50,644 nt of DNA from Rhodothermales bacterium (GTDB lineage: Bacteria > Bacteroidota > Rhodothermia > Rhodothermales > Bin80), in the NCBI GenBank assembly GCA_012271205.1, contig JAAXGT010000222.1:1-50644 (forward strand), read 5' to 3'. This document shows positions 18,020 through 26,050 of the stretch, piece by piece. The notes under the pieces were generated by a model that did no database searches, had not been told where the DNA came from, and saw nothing but the letters and a program-made list of their open reading frames with translations. The position numbers were made by a program, and so were the translations under genes. Each line of letters begins with the position of its first letter. Position 1 is the stretch's first letter.

Positions 18020-20692
18020 ATGCTTCAACGCTCCTGTATTCTTTTGCTGTGTGTTATGCTCACTGGCGGCTGCCGGCAGGAGAATAGTCTCACCCATATG
18101 CTGCCGGCTGAAGTCGACCGAACATGGATCGGGCCAGATTTCTATGCCAACCGACTGATGGACTGGCGATTGGCTGGCGGTCGCATTGAATGCATCGAAG
18201 GACGCAGCGCCAAACCCATGCGCACGCTTCACCTGCTCACGAAGGCCCTTGGCGAAGATATGGGCACGCTTGTGATGTCCGTGCGGACGGGACCACTGGT
18301 GCCAAGTGACTCCCTGCATGCCAACACGTGGTCAGGGTTTTTGATTGGCGCCGGGAGTGACAGCATTGACTGGCGCATCAGCAGCCTCACCCATCACTGG
18401 CCGGCCGAAGATGGCGGATTGGTTGTTGGCGTGGACGGCACCGGCACAATTATTGTTCGTGACAACACCAATCCCGATGCGCCAAAGGGACCTCGGGCCA
18501 ATATTCCAATTGACGCGTGGCCCCTCATGACGCCCATTGAAACATCCGGGAGCGTTCAGCCCGGAAGTGACGTGACGCTGCGCTTGGAAGCTGCTTCCGA
18601 CGGAGATACATACACACTGAACTTAAGCGCGCAAGATGCACAATCGGATGGACCCATCGCGACTGCCCGGTACACTGGAATCACACCGGAGCAACTAACG
18701 GGCAACGTCGCACTCGTGTCGCACAATAGTCCGGCCATGAGTGGGCCAGGCTATTGGTTTGAAGACTGGCACATCGGCGGCAGTAAGGTTTCGAAACACC
18801 CCGATCGCGCATTCGGCCCTATTCTGGTTGCACAGTATACGCTCAGCCGCGACATACTCAAACTGACCGCACAACTTGCGCCCATTGACGAAGACGATAC
18901 GCGCGACGCACACCTTGAGCTTCAGAGGAACAACAAATGGGAGCGTGTAGCTACCAGTCCCGTTGATGACGACAGCCATACGGCCACGCTGCGTGTGCAA
19001 GACTTTCAAATCGACAGGGATGTACCCTACCGTGTGAGCTATGACCTCGTGGAAGCGCAAGGTCTCCAGACCTACACGTATAGTGGCACGATTCGTAATC
19101 CACGCACAGAAGACGGCGAGTTCGTACTGGCCTCGCTCAACTGCCAGAATTTATCCCGCGGGCGAAATCTCGTCTGGAACCACAGCGCCATCTGGTATCC
19201 CCACAACGAACTAACACGCGCCGTGACCAAGCACGATCCGGACATGCTCTTCTTCGCCGGTGACCAGATCTATGAAGGCGGCCTGGCAGGCATTATCCGA
19301 ACGCCTGTAGACAAAGCAATCACCGATTACCATTATCACTGGTACCGGTTTATTTGGGCGTTTCGGGATCTGATGCGAGACCGGCCGTCCATTACGATCC
19401 CAGATGATCACGACGTGTACCACGGCAATATCTGGGGACACGGAGGCATAAAAGCCGAGGGCCCCGCGCGGCCCCTTTCGGATAACGGCGGCTATATTAT
19501 GGATGCGCGATTCGTAAATGCGGTGCACAAAACTCAGGTGAGCCATCTGCCGGATGCCTTCGATCCGACACCCATAGAACAGGGTATATCCGTCTATTAC
19601 ACGGATATCAATTATGGCGGCATTAGCTTTGCAGTCGTCGCGGATCGCATGTGGAAATCCGCACCTCGACGGGTAATTCCGGAAGCTGACGTTTACAATG
19701 GCTGGCCCAAAGCTCCGGATTACGATCCCGCAACAGTGACGGACGCCCACCTGCTGGGACCTCGGCAATTGCACTTCCTGAATCAGTGGGCGCACGATTT
19801 CAGCGGGGACACATGGATGAAAGTGATGCTCTCACAAACCCTGTTCAGTAATCTGGCCACGCTACCCGAAGGGGCAAACGATGATCGGGTTGTGCCCAGC
19901 ATGCGATATCCCGCCCCAGGTGAGTATATCACGACCGATCATTTGGGAACCGACATGGATTCGAATGGCTGGCCACAGGCCGGACGAAATCGAGCCTTGC
20001 GCACAATCCGTAAGGGCTTTGCCTTTCACGTAGCCGGCGACCAGCACTTGGGAAGTTTCGTACACTACGGCATTGACACGCACGGGGATGGCGCCAACGC
20101 ATTTATTTCGCCGGCGATTGCGAATACGTGGCCGAGACGATGGTTTCCGCCGGAACCCGGCGCCAATCGCCAATCAGATGCTCCACCCTACACCGGTGAA
20201 CACATGGATGGGTTCGGCAACCGGATTACTGTACACGCGGTGGCCAATCCTGTGCTTAGTGAGCGCTGGCCAGAGGAATTGTATGACCGCGCGCCCGGCT
20301 ATGGGATCATCCGGTTCCAGCGCAAAACACGTACGATCACCGCTGAGGCGTGGCCGCGCTGGGTGGACCCGGAATCAGATGACGCCTTCCAGTACCCCGG
20401 CTGGCCGGTCACGGTGCATCAGGAAGACAATTACGGGCGTGCGGCAGCAGGATACCTGCCGGCAATTCAGGTCACCGGCCTGACTGATCCCATAATCATG
20501 GTCGTCGACGAAACCACACAGGATACGCTCTACACGCTGCGCATTTCAGGGCAGTCATGGCGCCCAAAGGTGTTTGATGCCTCACATACTTACAGCGTAT
20601 ACATTGGTGATCAGGATACCTTGGCCAGTCACTTGTCCGACCTGAGTGTGGATCAAGATGGAGCCACGATACCATTTGAGATTGCATTCTGA
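18020..20692 (+). CDS. PhoD-like phosphatase/phosphodiesterase lipoprotein
   Basis: This 890-aa lipoprotein has signal MLQRSCILLLCVMLTGGC with the lipid on C18. The N-terminal ~370 residues hold a laminin-G-like region (about 20-260) and a fibronectin-like segment. The PhoD metallophosphatase domain begins near FVLASLNCQNLSRG and contains FFAGDQIYEGG, IPDDHDVYHGN, VKVMLSQTLF-like and FHVAGDQHLGSF motifs that hold the metal centre. Substrate could be a phosphate mono- or diester; in a sulfatase cluster a modified polysaccharide or phospholipid is plausible. The start at 18020 is chosen for the signal peptide; an upstream ATG at 17954 adds 22 unlikely residues. Only 8 bp separate it from the next sulfatase gene, so they are probably cotranscribed. 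Confidence 0.88.
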   Translation: MLQRSCILLLCVMLTGGCRQENSLTHMLPAEVDRTWIGPDFYANRLMDWRLAGGRIECIEGRSAKPMRTLHLLTKALGEDMGTLVMSVRTGPLVPSDSLHANTWSGFLIGAGSDSIDWRISSLTHHWPAEDGGLVVGVDGTGTIIVRDNTNPDAPKGPRANIPIDAWPLMTPIETSGSVQPGSDVTLRLEAASDGDTYTLNLSAQDAQSDGPIATARYTGITPEQLTGNVALVSHNSPAMSGPGYWFEDWHIGGSKVSKHPDRAFGPILVAQYTLSRDILKLTAQLAPIDEDDTRDAHLELQRNNKWERVATSPVDDDSHTATLRVQDFQIDRDVPYRVSYDLVEAQGLQTYTYSGTIRNPRTEDGEFVLASLNCQNLSRGRNLVWNHSAIWYPHNELTRAVTKHDPDMLFFAGDQIYEGGLAGIIRTPVDKAITDYHYHWYRFIWAFRDLMRDRPSITIPDDHDVYHGNIWGHGGIKAEGPARPLSDNGGYIMDARFVNAVHKTQVSHLPDAFDPTPIEQGISVYYTDINYGGISFAVVADRMWKSAPRRVIPEADVYNGWPKAPDYDPATVTDAHLLGPRQLHFLNQWAHDFSGDTWMKVMLSQTLFSNLATLPEGANDDRVVPSMRYPAPGEYITTDHLGTDMDSNGWPQAGRNRALRTIRKGFAFHVAGDQHLGSFVHYGIDTHGDGANAFISPAIANTWPRRWFPPEPGANRQSDAPPYTGEHMDGFGNRITVHAVANPVLSERWPEELYDRAPGYGIIRFQRKTRTITAEAWPRWVDPESDDAFQYPGWPVTVHQEDNYGRAAAGYLPAIQVTGLTDPIIMVVDETTQDTLYTLRISGQSWRPKVFDASHTYSVYIGDQDTLASHLSDLSVDQDGATIPFEIAF

Positions 20693-20700
20693 CAAGACTG

Positions 20701-22110
20701 ATGAAAAGCCGTGTCCTGCCGATAGTGCTCTTGCTCTTGGCTGCGTGTTCCGCTTCGCCACCCAATGTGGTGGTCATAATTGTCGATGATCTCGGATGGA
20801 AAGACACCGGCGTTTACGGGAGCGATTATTACGAGACCCCGCACATCGACCAATTGGCGGAAGAGGGGCTGCGGTTCACACAATTCTATAGTGCCAATCC
20901 GGTCTGTTCGCCTACGCGGGCGAGCATTTTGACCGGACGCAATCCTGCACGCCTGCACATCACCAACTGGATCGGTGGATCACAGAACGGTATGCTGCGA
21001 CAGGCCGAATACCAGCGCGAGTTGCCGCTCGAAGAAGTGACATTAGGTGAGGCTTTTCAAGCCGCAGGCTACACAACCGGCTACCTTGGCAAATGGCATC
21101 TGGGGACGGAAGGATACCGTGCAGCAGATCAGGGGTTTGAATTCGTGCGGGCCTCCAACGACACCGGGAGTCCCGGCAACTACTTTGCCCCATACAGACA
21201 CCCTAATTTCGTGGCTTCGAATGTGCCGGACTTGGAATCTGACGCGGACAGCACCTACCTGACGGATCGTCTGACTGATTTGGCCATCGAATTCCTCGAA
21301 ACACACCAGAAGGAACCGTTTTTGCTGGTGCTTTCCCATTACGGCGTCCATACTCCGCTGCAGTCCAAACCGGCCATGACGGACCGGTTCGTGAACCCCG
21401 ATGCTGAGCCTACCCCGTTCATGCCTGAATTGTATGATGCCATGACGCGCGCTGCACAGGATCATGCCACATATGCTGGCATGATCGCGAGTGTTGACGC
21501 AAGCGTAGGCCGCATTACAGAGGCCTTGCGTGAGCTAAACTTGACCGAGCGAACCACTATTGTATTCACGTCTGATAACGGTGGCCTCAGCACACTCAGT
21601 AACGGACGGCAGTGGGCACCCACCGCCAACCTGCCTCTGCGGGCTGGAAAGGGCTGGCTCTACGAAGGCGGCATACGCATTCCACTCATCATATACAGCT
21701 CCAAAGTCGAGCGGGGAACGTATTCGAAGCCTGGCACAACCGACGACCTCATGCCAACACTGCTCGCGCTGGCCGGGCTGCCCCCCACAGATAGTACAGA
21801 CGGCGCAGATTTATTCACGCTTGCTTCTGTGAATCGTCCCCTTTACTGGCACTTTCCACACTATCATGGCTCCGGCAACCGGCCTTCCGGTGCAATACGG
21901 GCCGGAGACTACAAGCTTATCGAGTGGTTCGAAACCGGAGGAATCGAATTGTATAACCTAGCTGCCGATCCGGAAGAACTCAACGACATGAGTGGCTCGC
22001 TGCCAGCGGTAGCCGACTCGCTGCACATTCTGTTGCACACTTGGCGCTCGAACCTGGAAGCCCAGATGCCTACACCGAACCCAGACTACGAAGTGCCGAC
22101 CAGCCGGTAG
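20701..22110 (+). CDS. Second lipoprotein sulfatase (family S1)
   Basis: This 469-aa type I sulfatase has lipobox LLAAC with C16 acylated, metal-binding VDDLGWKDTGVYG, the formylglycine motif CSPTRASILTGR with C69, then GYLGKWHLG, LSHYGVHTPL and FTSDNGGLST. Its sequence resembles family members such as GalNAc-6- or iduronate-type sulfatases that act on sugar sulfates; the exact linkage cannot be told. It is the last gene of the sulfatase/PhoD run on the plus strand. Its 3' end overlaps the convergent TolB-like gene by 25 bp. The two sulfatases of this cluster are clearly different from each other, so they probably remove different sulfate groups. Confidence 0.94.
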   Translation: MKSRVLPIVLLLLAACSASPPNVVVIIVDDLGWKDTGVYGSDYYETPHIDQLAEEGLRFTQFYSANPVCSPTRASILTGRNPARLHITNWIGGSQNGMLRQAEYQRELPLEEVTLGEAFQAAGYTTGYLGKWHLGTEGYRAADQGFEFVRASNDTGSPGNYFAPYRHPNFVASNVPDLESDADSTYLTDRLTDLAIEFLETHQKEPFLLVLSHYGVHTPLQSKPAMTDRFVNPDAEPTPFMPELYDAMTRAAQDHATYAGMIASVDASVGRITEALRELNLTERTTIVFTSDNGGLSTLSNGRQWAPTANLPLRAGKGWLYEGGIRIPLIIYSSKVERGTYSKPGTTDDLMPTLLALAGLPPTDSTDGADLFTLASVNRPLYWHFPHYHGSGNRPSGAIRAGDYKLIEWFETGGIELYNLAADPEELNDMSGSLPAVADSLHILLHTWRSNLEAQMPTPNPDYEVPTSR

Positions 22111-23582
22111 CTGACAAATGCAAAATGTCGGCTGTCAGGCGACCATGAAGGCACATTAATGGTCCCTTGGCCGCCAAACAGTTGGGCCACCACGTGAGGC
22201 GGTGCACTCCCATCCATGGGCATCATGCGTAGTACCACATTCCGGTTCGGCGGATGCCCCTCTACATTTCGGTCGTAGGACAGGAATACTATCCACTGGC
22301 CATCAGGAGAGGGATGCGGAAACCAGTCTCCGTATTCGTCATCGGGGGTCACCTGCAACTGATTGGCCCCGTCCGGATCCATGCGCCAAACCTTCATCTG
22401 CCCCGTTCGAACCGAATTGAAAAAAATTGTCTCCCCGTCAGGTGAGTATTCAGGCCCATCGTCCAAACCAGGTGCCACAGTAAGCCGCGTCTCCTCACCG
22501 CCGGTCACGCTTATGGCATATACGTCATACTCCCCATCGCGCCGGGCACAGTACACCAACGTGGCCCCGTCTGGCGACCAGCCGTGCCAGTACGATGGCG
22601 AGTGTTCGGTGACCTGCCGTGGCGTGCCACCTTCGGCCGGCAGAATGTATATCGTTGAGGATCCCCCATCCGGGCTGTGGCTGATAACCAGCTCCGTTCC
22701 GTCAGGCGAAAAGCCATGATCATTGTTGCAGCGCGTTGCAAAATCAGTATTGATCTGCTGGGGCCTGCCTCCTTCCACCGCAATCTTGTAGAGAAGCCCG
22801 CCACTATTGTAAACCAGGTACAGTGAGTCTGGCGACCAGTTGGGAGCTTCAAAATGCTCAAGTGCTTGCCGGACAATTTGTCGATCCCCTGTCTGACTGT
22901 CGATGATTTCCAAGGTGCTTTCCACGGTGCGCTCGTCAAAGGTGCCCCATTGCTCCATTTGGACATGGGTAAAGTAGACAGTCTCCTGCACGCTGGCGTC
23001 ATGCGCGCAGACGACGAGGCCCGCGTAAGCCATTTCCGGCAGTTCCATGGTCACGCTGGCGATCACCCGTGTGCGCTCGCCCGGCCGGTCCACATACGCG
23101 GTAAACAGATTGGCCGTGCGCTCAAGCCGGATCGTAGCCGGTACACGCACTGCGGCGAGCACCTCCTCCGTTTCTCCGCCTTTCCGCGAGCGGTATTGCA
23201 GCGCGATTAGACCATCCGCATGTACGAGCACGTCTACATAGGGCGCATCAGCTTCCAGATCCGCGCGCACCATCCAGCCTGCCTTACGATACCTGTGGCC
23301 CGTGGTATCCGCAAACTCCACATCTGCAGACAAAGACAAGTCGCCTGTCACCAAGCTCCATACGTAGTAGAATTCATCCGCCGTCCCGTAAATATCTGTG
23401 CCGCTGCCTGTAACCGTGTAGGTATCGGACGTTGCATCATACCTGGCACTCCCACCCAAGGGCGAATCGCCAACATTGGTTTCTCCCTCAAAGAATCCCA
23501 GATTATAGTCGGGCGCGCAGGATATCCCTGACAACATCATGACGAGCACCAAGACCAGCGGGAAGACGTGTGCGAAACGCAT
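22086..23582 (-). CDS. TolB-like beta-propeller lipoprotein with N-terminal LamG-like domain
   Basis: This 498-aa exported protein has a hydrophobic signal ending LSGISCAPD; C22 is a probable lipidation site, although Gly at -3 makes the lipobox imperfect. Residues 30-210 look like a DUF1349/concanavalin-type sandwich (DIYGTADEFYYVWS, KAGWMVRADLEADAPYVDV). Residues ~240-498 carry at least five PD40 repeats with the SPDG core (SPDGTELVISH, SPDGATLVYCA, SPDGETIFFNS, PSPDGQWIVFLS and SPDSRHFAFVS), which form a six-bladed propeller. The role is probably binding of sugars or proteins at the envelope. It is convergent with the sulfatase gene and transcribed alone. Confidence 0.87.
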   Translation of the reverse strand: MRFAHVFPLVLVLVMMLSGISCAPDYNLGFFEGETNVGDSPLGGSARYDATSDTYTVTGSGTDIYGTADEFYYVWSLVTGDLSLSADVEFADTTGHRYRKAGWMVRADLEADAPYVDVLVHADGLIALQYRSRKGGETEEVLAAVRVPATIRLERTANLFTAYVDRPGERTRVIASVTMELPEMAYAGLVVCAHDASVQETVYFTHVQMEQWGTFDERTVESTLEIIDSQTGDRQIVRQALEHFEAPNWSPDSLYLVYNSGGLLYKIAVEGGRPQQINTDFATRCNNDHGFSPDGTELVISHSPDGGSSTIYILPAEGGTPRQVTEHSPSYWHGWSPDGATLVYCARRDGEYDVYAISVTGGEETRLTVAPGLDDGPEYSPDGETIFFNSVRTGQMKVWRMDPDGANQLQVTPDDEYGDWFPHPSPDGQWIVFLSYDRNVEGHPPNRNVVLRMMPMDGSAPPHVVAQLFGGQGTINVPSWSPDSRHFAFVSYRLVGTS

Positions 23583-24185
23583 GGTTTCAGAAGTATGGTG
23601 TAGTAGAACAATCTGTTAAGGAGTTGTCACATCTGTTCTGGGTCCATGGGCCGAGGGAGATTGAGTCCCTGGTCTGCTGTAAAAACGAAAGCAGCTGAAT
23701 CGATGAACAGAGAAAGGCCACCCCCAATTGGGGTTGCGAGGGTACACATCCCACAAACCCACGACTATGACCGGATGGAAAAGATACAGCTTGACCTCAA
23801 GACTTGGAAAAAGGTGTTCACCTGAGATGAATGCTGGGAGCAGCTGCTGGAGCACCGGTTGATTGCGGTGTTGGATGGGCAAGGCATCCAAGCACAACAC
23901 GCCATAATGCAACAACAAAGGAGTGTTCATTGGCGGCGGTCAAGTATCCATTTGTGCTGGCGTGGTGGCATAAGAAGTGGTTGACACGGAAGCGCTACGT
24001 CACTAATGGGTGAATACTATCAGATAAGCAGGAGCCAGCGTACTGCTCCGGGGCTACTGTCTTCCACACGAACCCAGTCCCCAACTTACAGCACAATTGG
24101 GCCTTTACATTAAGTGATCGCCTATTACGCAGTGTACTGCACTTGCTACGCCGCGCATGGGCAAGCTGTCGCCCCGGCCAAGTAA
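23583..24185. other. Gap with one coding-like but broken frame
   Basis: No intact gene was found. On the plus strand a frame from about 23733 reads VARVHIPQTHDYDRMEKIQ and LDLKTWKKVFT, then meets TGA at 23823 and continues DECWEQLLEHRLIAVLDGQG to about 23980. It looks like real protein sequence but matches no family I recognise. The remainder up to the tmRNA promoter shows nothing. Confidence 0.35.
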
Positions 24186-24215
24186 TTGAAACTTGCATCG
24201 TAAGGGACGTATATT
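24186..24215 (+). promoter_or_regulatory. Candidate tmRNA promoter
   Basis: TTGAAA at 24186-24191 and TATATT at 24210-24215, spaced by 18 nt, resemble a sigma-70 promoter. Transcription would begin near 24222 and give a leader of about 78 nt to be removed by RNase P before the mature 5' end at 24300. Confidence 0.35.
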
Positions 24216-24299
24216 GATATGTGGTGTAGCGAGAGGGGTTAGGTTTGGCGTTGCAACACCAAACGCGTTTTCGAACGAAAAGCTGTTCTTTCACTTATT

Positions 24300-24673
24300 G
24301 GGGATGACTAGGCTTCGACGGATGGAATCATGCGGCAAGTTGCGTGTCGAGCCAGCCTGATCAAGGCTCGTTAATCTCATCAGGAACCTGTAACTGCGAA
24401 CGATTATTCGTACGCGATGGTGGCATAGACCCGCCATCTGTCTTTCGTGCACGCTTGCTCATTGGCAGCACGGCAGGCATCGACCTTAAATGGGCACCCC
24501 GCGTTTGGATTACGGCTGGATCCTTGGGCGGGACAACAATCAGCCTTGGCCCACGCCCGGTTTAGGTCGTTCGCCTTAGGGTGCAGGCAAGACGAAAATG
24601 AATGACCTACACACGTAGACGCTTCGATCGAGTGTCCATTCGGACCCGGGTTCGACTCCCGGCATCTCCACCA
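24300..24673 (+). ncRNA. ssrA: Transfer-messenger RNA (tmRNA)
   Basis: The 5' end GGGGATGACTAGGCTTCGAC and the 3' end with the T-arm GGGTTCGACTCCCGG, CATCTCC, discriminator A and encoded CCA are unmistakable. GGGGAUG pairs with CAUCUCC, with one G-U, to form the acceptor stem. The 374-nt length fits a one-piece bacterial tmRNA. The molecule rescues ribosomes stalled on broken mRNA, with SmpB, and tags the nascent protein for proteolysis. The tag frame is given separately. Pseudoknot-rich sequence fills 24430-24610. Mobile islands often integrate at the 3' end of ssrA, and decayed accessory genes do follow here, but no second copy of the 3' end was seen. Confidence 0.97.
24396..24428 (+). other. 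tmRNA proteolysis-tag reading frame
   Basis: From the resume codon GCG at 24396 the frame reads ANDYSYAMVA and ends in TAG at 24426-24428. The charged Ala of tmRNA would precede it. The end AMVA differs from the common ALAA or AMAA, but keeps small hydrophobic residues for ClpXP-type recognition. The NDYSYA core is similar to tags of Salinibacter-like bacteria, as far as I recall. Confidence 0.88.
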
Positions 24674-24677
24674 GCTC

Positions 24678-24716
24678 TATCTGCTGTTCCCTGCTGGCCA
24701 ACGGAGACAGCAGATA
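24678..24716 (+). terminator. Inverted repeat directly after tmRNA
   Basis: TATCTGCTGT (24678-24687) and ACAGCAGATA (24707-24716) are perfect 10-nt inverted repeats with a 19-nt loop, starting five bases past the CCA end. It is a possible terminator or 3' processing hairpin, though a T-tract is missing. Confidence 0.5.
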
Positions 24717-25100
24717 TCAACCCGTTCGCAGAACGCCTGCCAAGTCGCGCGATTCTGGCGGCAGTTGCTGCAGTCCATAACCATTCTCGGATACGTAGAT
24801 CCAATGTTTCCAGCCGGCTGTATTGTGTTTCAGGAGAGCGACGATGGAATGCATTTCCGTAGTCTTCAGCCGAACCATGCTTAACCGGTGTAGCACCGGA
24901 ACGGTACCTAAAGCCATGGCACTCGCGCGCTCACAGGCATTCGAACAAGGACGGTAGTGAGCCTAGTAAAGCCTTGTTTCGGCCTCCCCTCTGTGCCAAT
25001 AAAAAGTAAGACACGGTTGTACATTAATAGTGTAGTCACGTCGGAATCCCTGTGGGAAGGATAGGTTTGCAACGCGGTCATGCTCGGTCGGCTGCCCACC
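24717..25100. other. Gap without recognisable gene
   Basis: Short overlapping open frames on both strands show no motif. The stretch separates tmRNA from the antitoxin-like ORFs and is probably decayed accessory DNA. Confidence 0.4.
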
Positions 25101-25337
25101 TCACGTATGAAGGGCTGCGCCTAGTCCGCCGACTGCTTCAGCCGGGACTCTCCCGCCCGCCGGTGCCTTTCTGCGATCATACAGTTCCACCAGCACGGGA
25201 TCCGTCCGTATCCGTGCCTCACGCCACCACCGCCACTCCTCCCCGGACATGCCGGCGGTCTCCTCGTAAATTCGCTCCCGGACCTCACGCATCCACTTCA
25301 CGCAGTAGAATGCCTTTGGTGTGCGTTCACACTTCAT
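25101..25337 (-). CDS. Small antitoxin-like protein, copy 2
   Basis: This 78-aa protein starts at ATG 25337 (MKCERTPKAFYCVKWMREVR), with GGAG five bases upstream as a Shine-Dalgarno sequence. Its core, FYCVKWMREVRERIYEETAG followed by MSGEEWRWWREARI, aligns with FDCVRSMREIRDRISAEIAE and MSYEELRRWLDARV of the ORF at 25363-25590, so the two are tandem paralogues. The family is of small, charged, helical proteins encoded beside PIN-domain toxins; an antitoxin role is inferred from position only. The open frame extends upstream to 25532, but that part does not resemble the paralogue. The last ~20 residues (GGRVPAEAVGGLGAALHT) may be altered by a late frameshift. Confidence 0.55.
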   Translation of the reverse strand: MKCERTPKAFYCVKWMREVRERIYEETAGMSGEEWRWWREARIRTDPVLVELYDRRKAPAGGRVPAEAVGGLGAALHT

Positions 25338-25362
25338 TCTCCACGTCTCTTGGAGGAGCCAG

Positions 25363-25590
25363 TCACCCGGCAGACTGGGCACCGCGTCCCGAATCGTGTA
25401 CCGTCTCGAAAGCGTCTGAAGTCCGATACTTCGGAATGCGTGCGAAAAAGGGGTCCTCCTGAACCCGCGCATCGAGCCACCGCCGTAGCTCTTCGTAGGA
25501 CATCTCCGCGATCTCCGCGCTGATCCGGTCACGGATCTCGCGCATGGACCTCACGCAATCAAATCGTTTCGTTCTACTCTCACTCGTCAT
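25363..25590 (-). CDS. Small antitoxin-like protein, copy 1
   Basis: This 75-aa ORF reads MTSESRTKRFDCVRSMREIR then DRISAEIAEMSYEELRRWLD and ARVQEDPFFARIP. Its ATG overlaps the reconstructed end of the PIN-domain gene (ATGACGAGTGA), the coupling typical of toxin-antitoxin operons, here in toxin-antitoxin order. The tail after ARIPK (YRTSDAFETVHDSGRGAQSAG, given here only as an odd 21-residue region ending at 25363) looks unlike the rest and may result from a frameshift. Role as antitoxin of the neighbouring PIN protein is inferred; the family has no biochemical description that I know. Confidence 0.55.
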   Translation of the reverse strand: MTSESRTKRFDCVRSMREIRDRISAEIAEMSYEELRRWLDARVQEDPFFARIPKYRTSDAFETVHDSGRGAQSAG

Positions 25591-26050
25591 TGCCCAGCTC
25601 CTTCAGGCTACGGATATCAGGCGGGGGTGCCCCATTGCCTGGTTAACTTCGCTGAATGCATGAATACGTCGTAGGTTCACCATGTGTCGGAAATTCCAAC
25701 TGGCCAAAACGTCCACCTGCACCACGGTCGCTGCGGCGATATGCAAGGCATCGGCACACATCGTCCTAGCAAGTGCGCCACCTTCAATATACCGATTCGC
25801 CAGATTTTCGACCCCCGCGTGATCTCGATCCTCTCCAAGTGTTCAGGGTCGATCGACGGTAGTACACCACGCACGGACTGAGGGACACCGGTAAACTCCC
25901 GGAAGGTGGCAGCAGACACCACCAGCGTCACGTCGCCCCGCCGCATTGCTCGATCAACCGCCGGGACAGCTCGCGGAATTCGTCGTCCTCACAGCCACCA
26001 ATCACCGACGTGTCGGCATAGATGCGAAGCTTACCATGTGCGGGGACCAA
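25580..26050 (-). pseudogene. Frameshifted PIN-domain (VapC-like) toxin gene
   Basis: Joining frames gives a clear PIN protein. KLRIYADTSVIGGCEDDEF supplies the first acidic residues and ELSRRLIEQCGG follows. A frameshift near 25940 leads to GDVTLVVSAATFREFTGVPQ and SIDPEHLERIEITRG. A second near 25815 leads to YIEGGALARTMCADALHIAA, then VDVLASWNFRHMVNLRRIHA and FSEVNQAMGH, which hold the remaining acidic cluster. A third shift near the end restores PPDIRSLKELGNDE and the TGA at 25580-25582, which overlaps the antitoxin-like ORF. The start is uncertain: TTG at 26050 is possible. VapC-type enzymes cut specific RNAs; this copy cannot be made whole. Confidence 0.8.
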
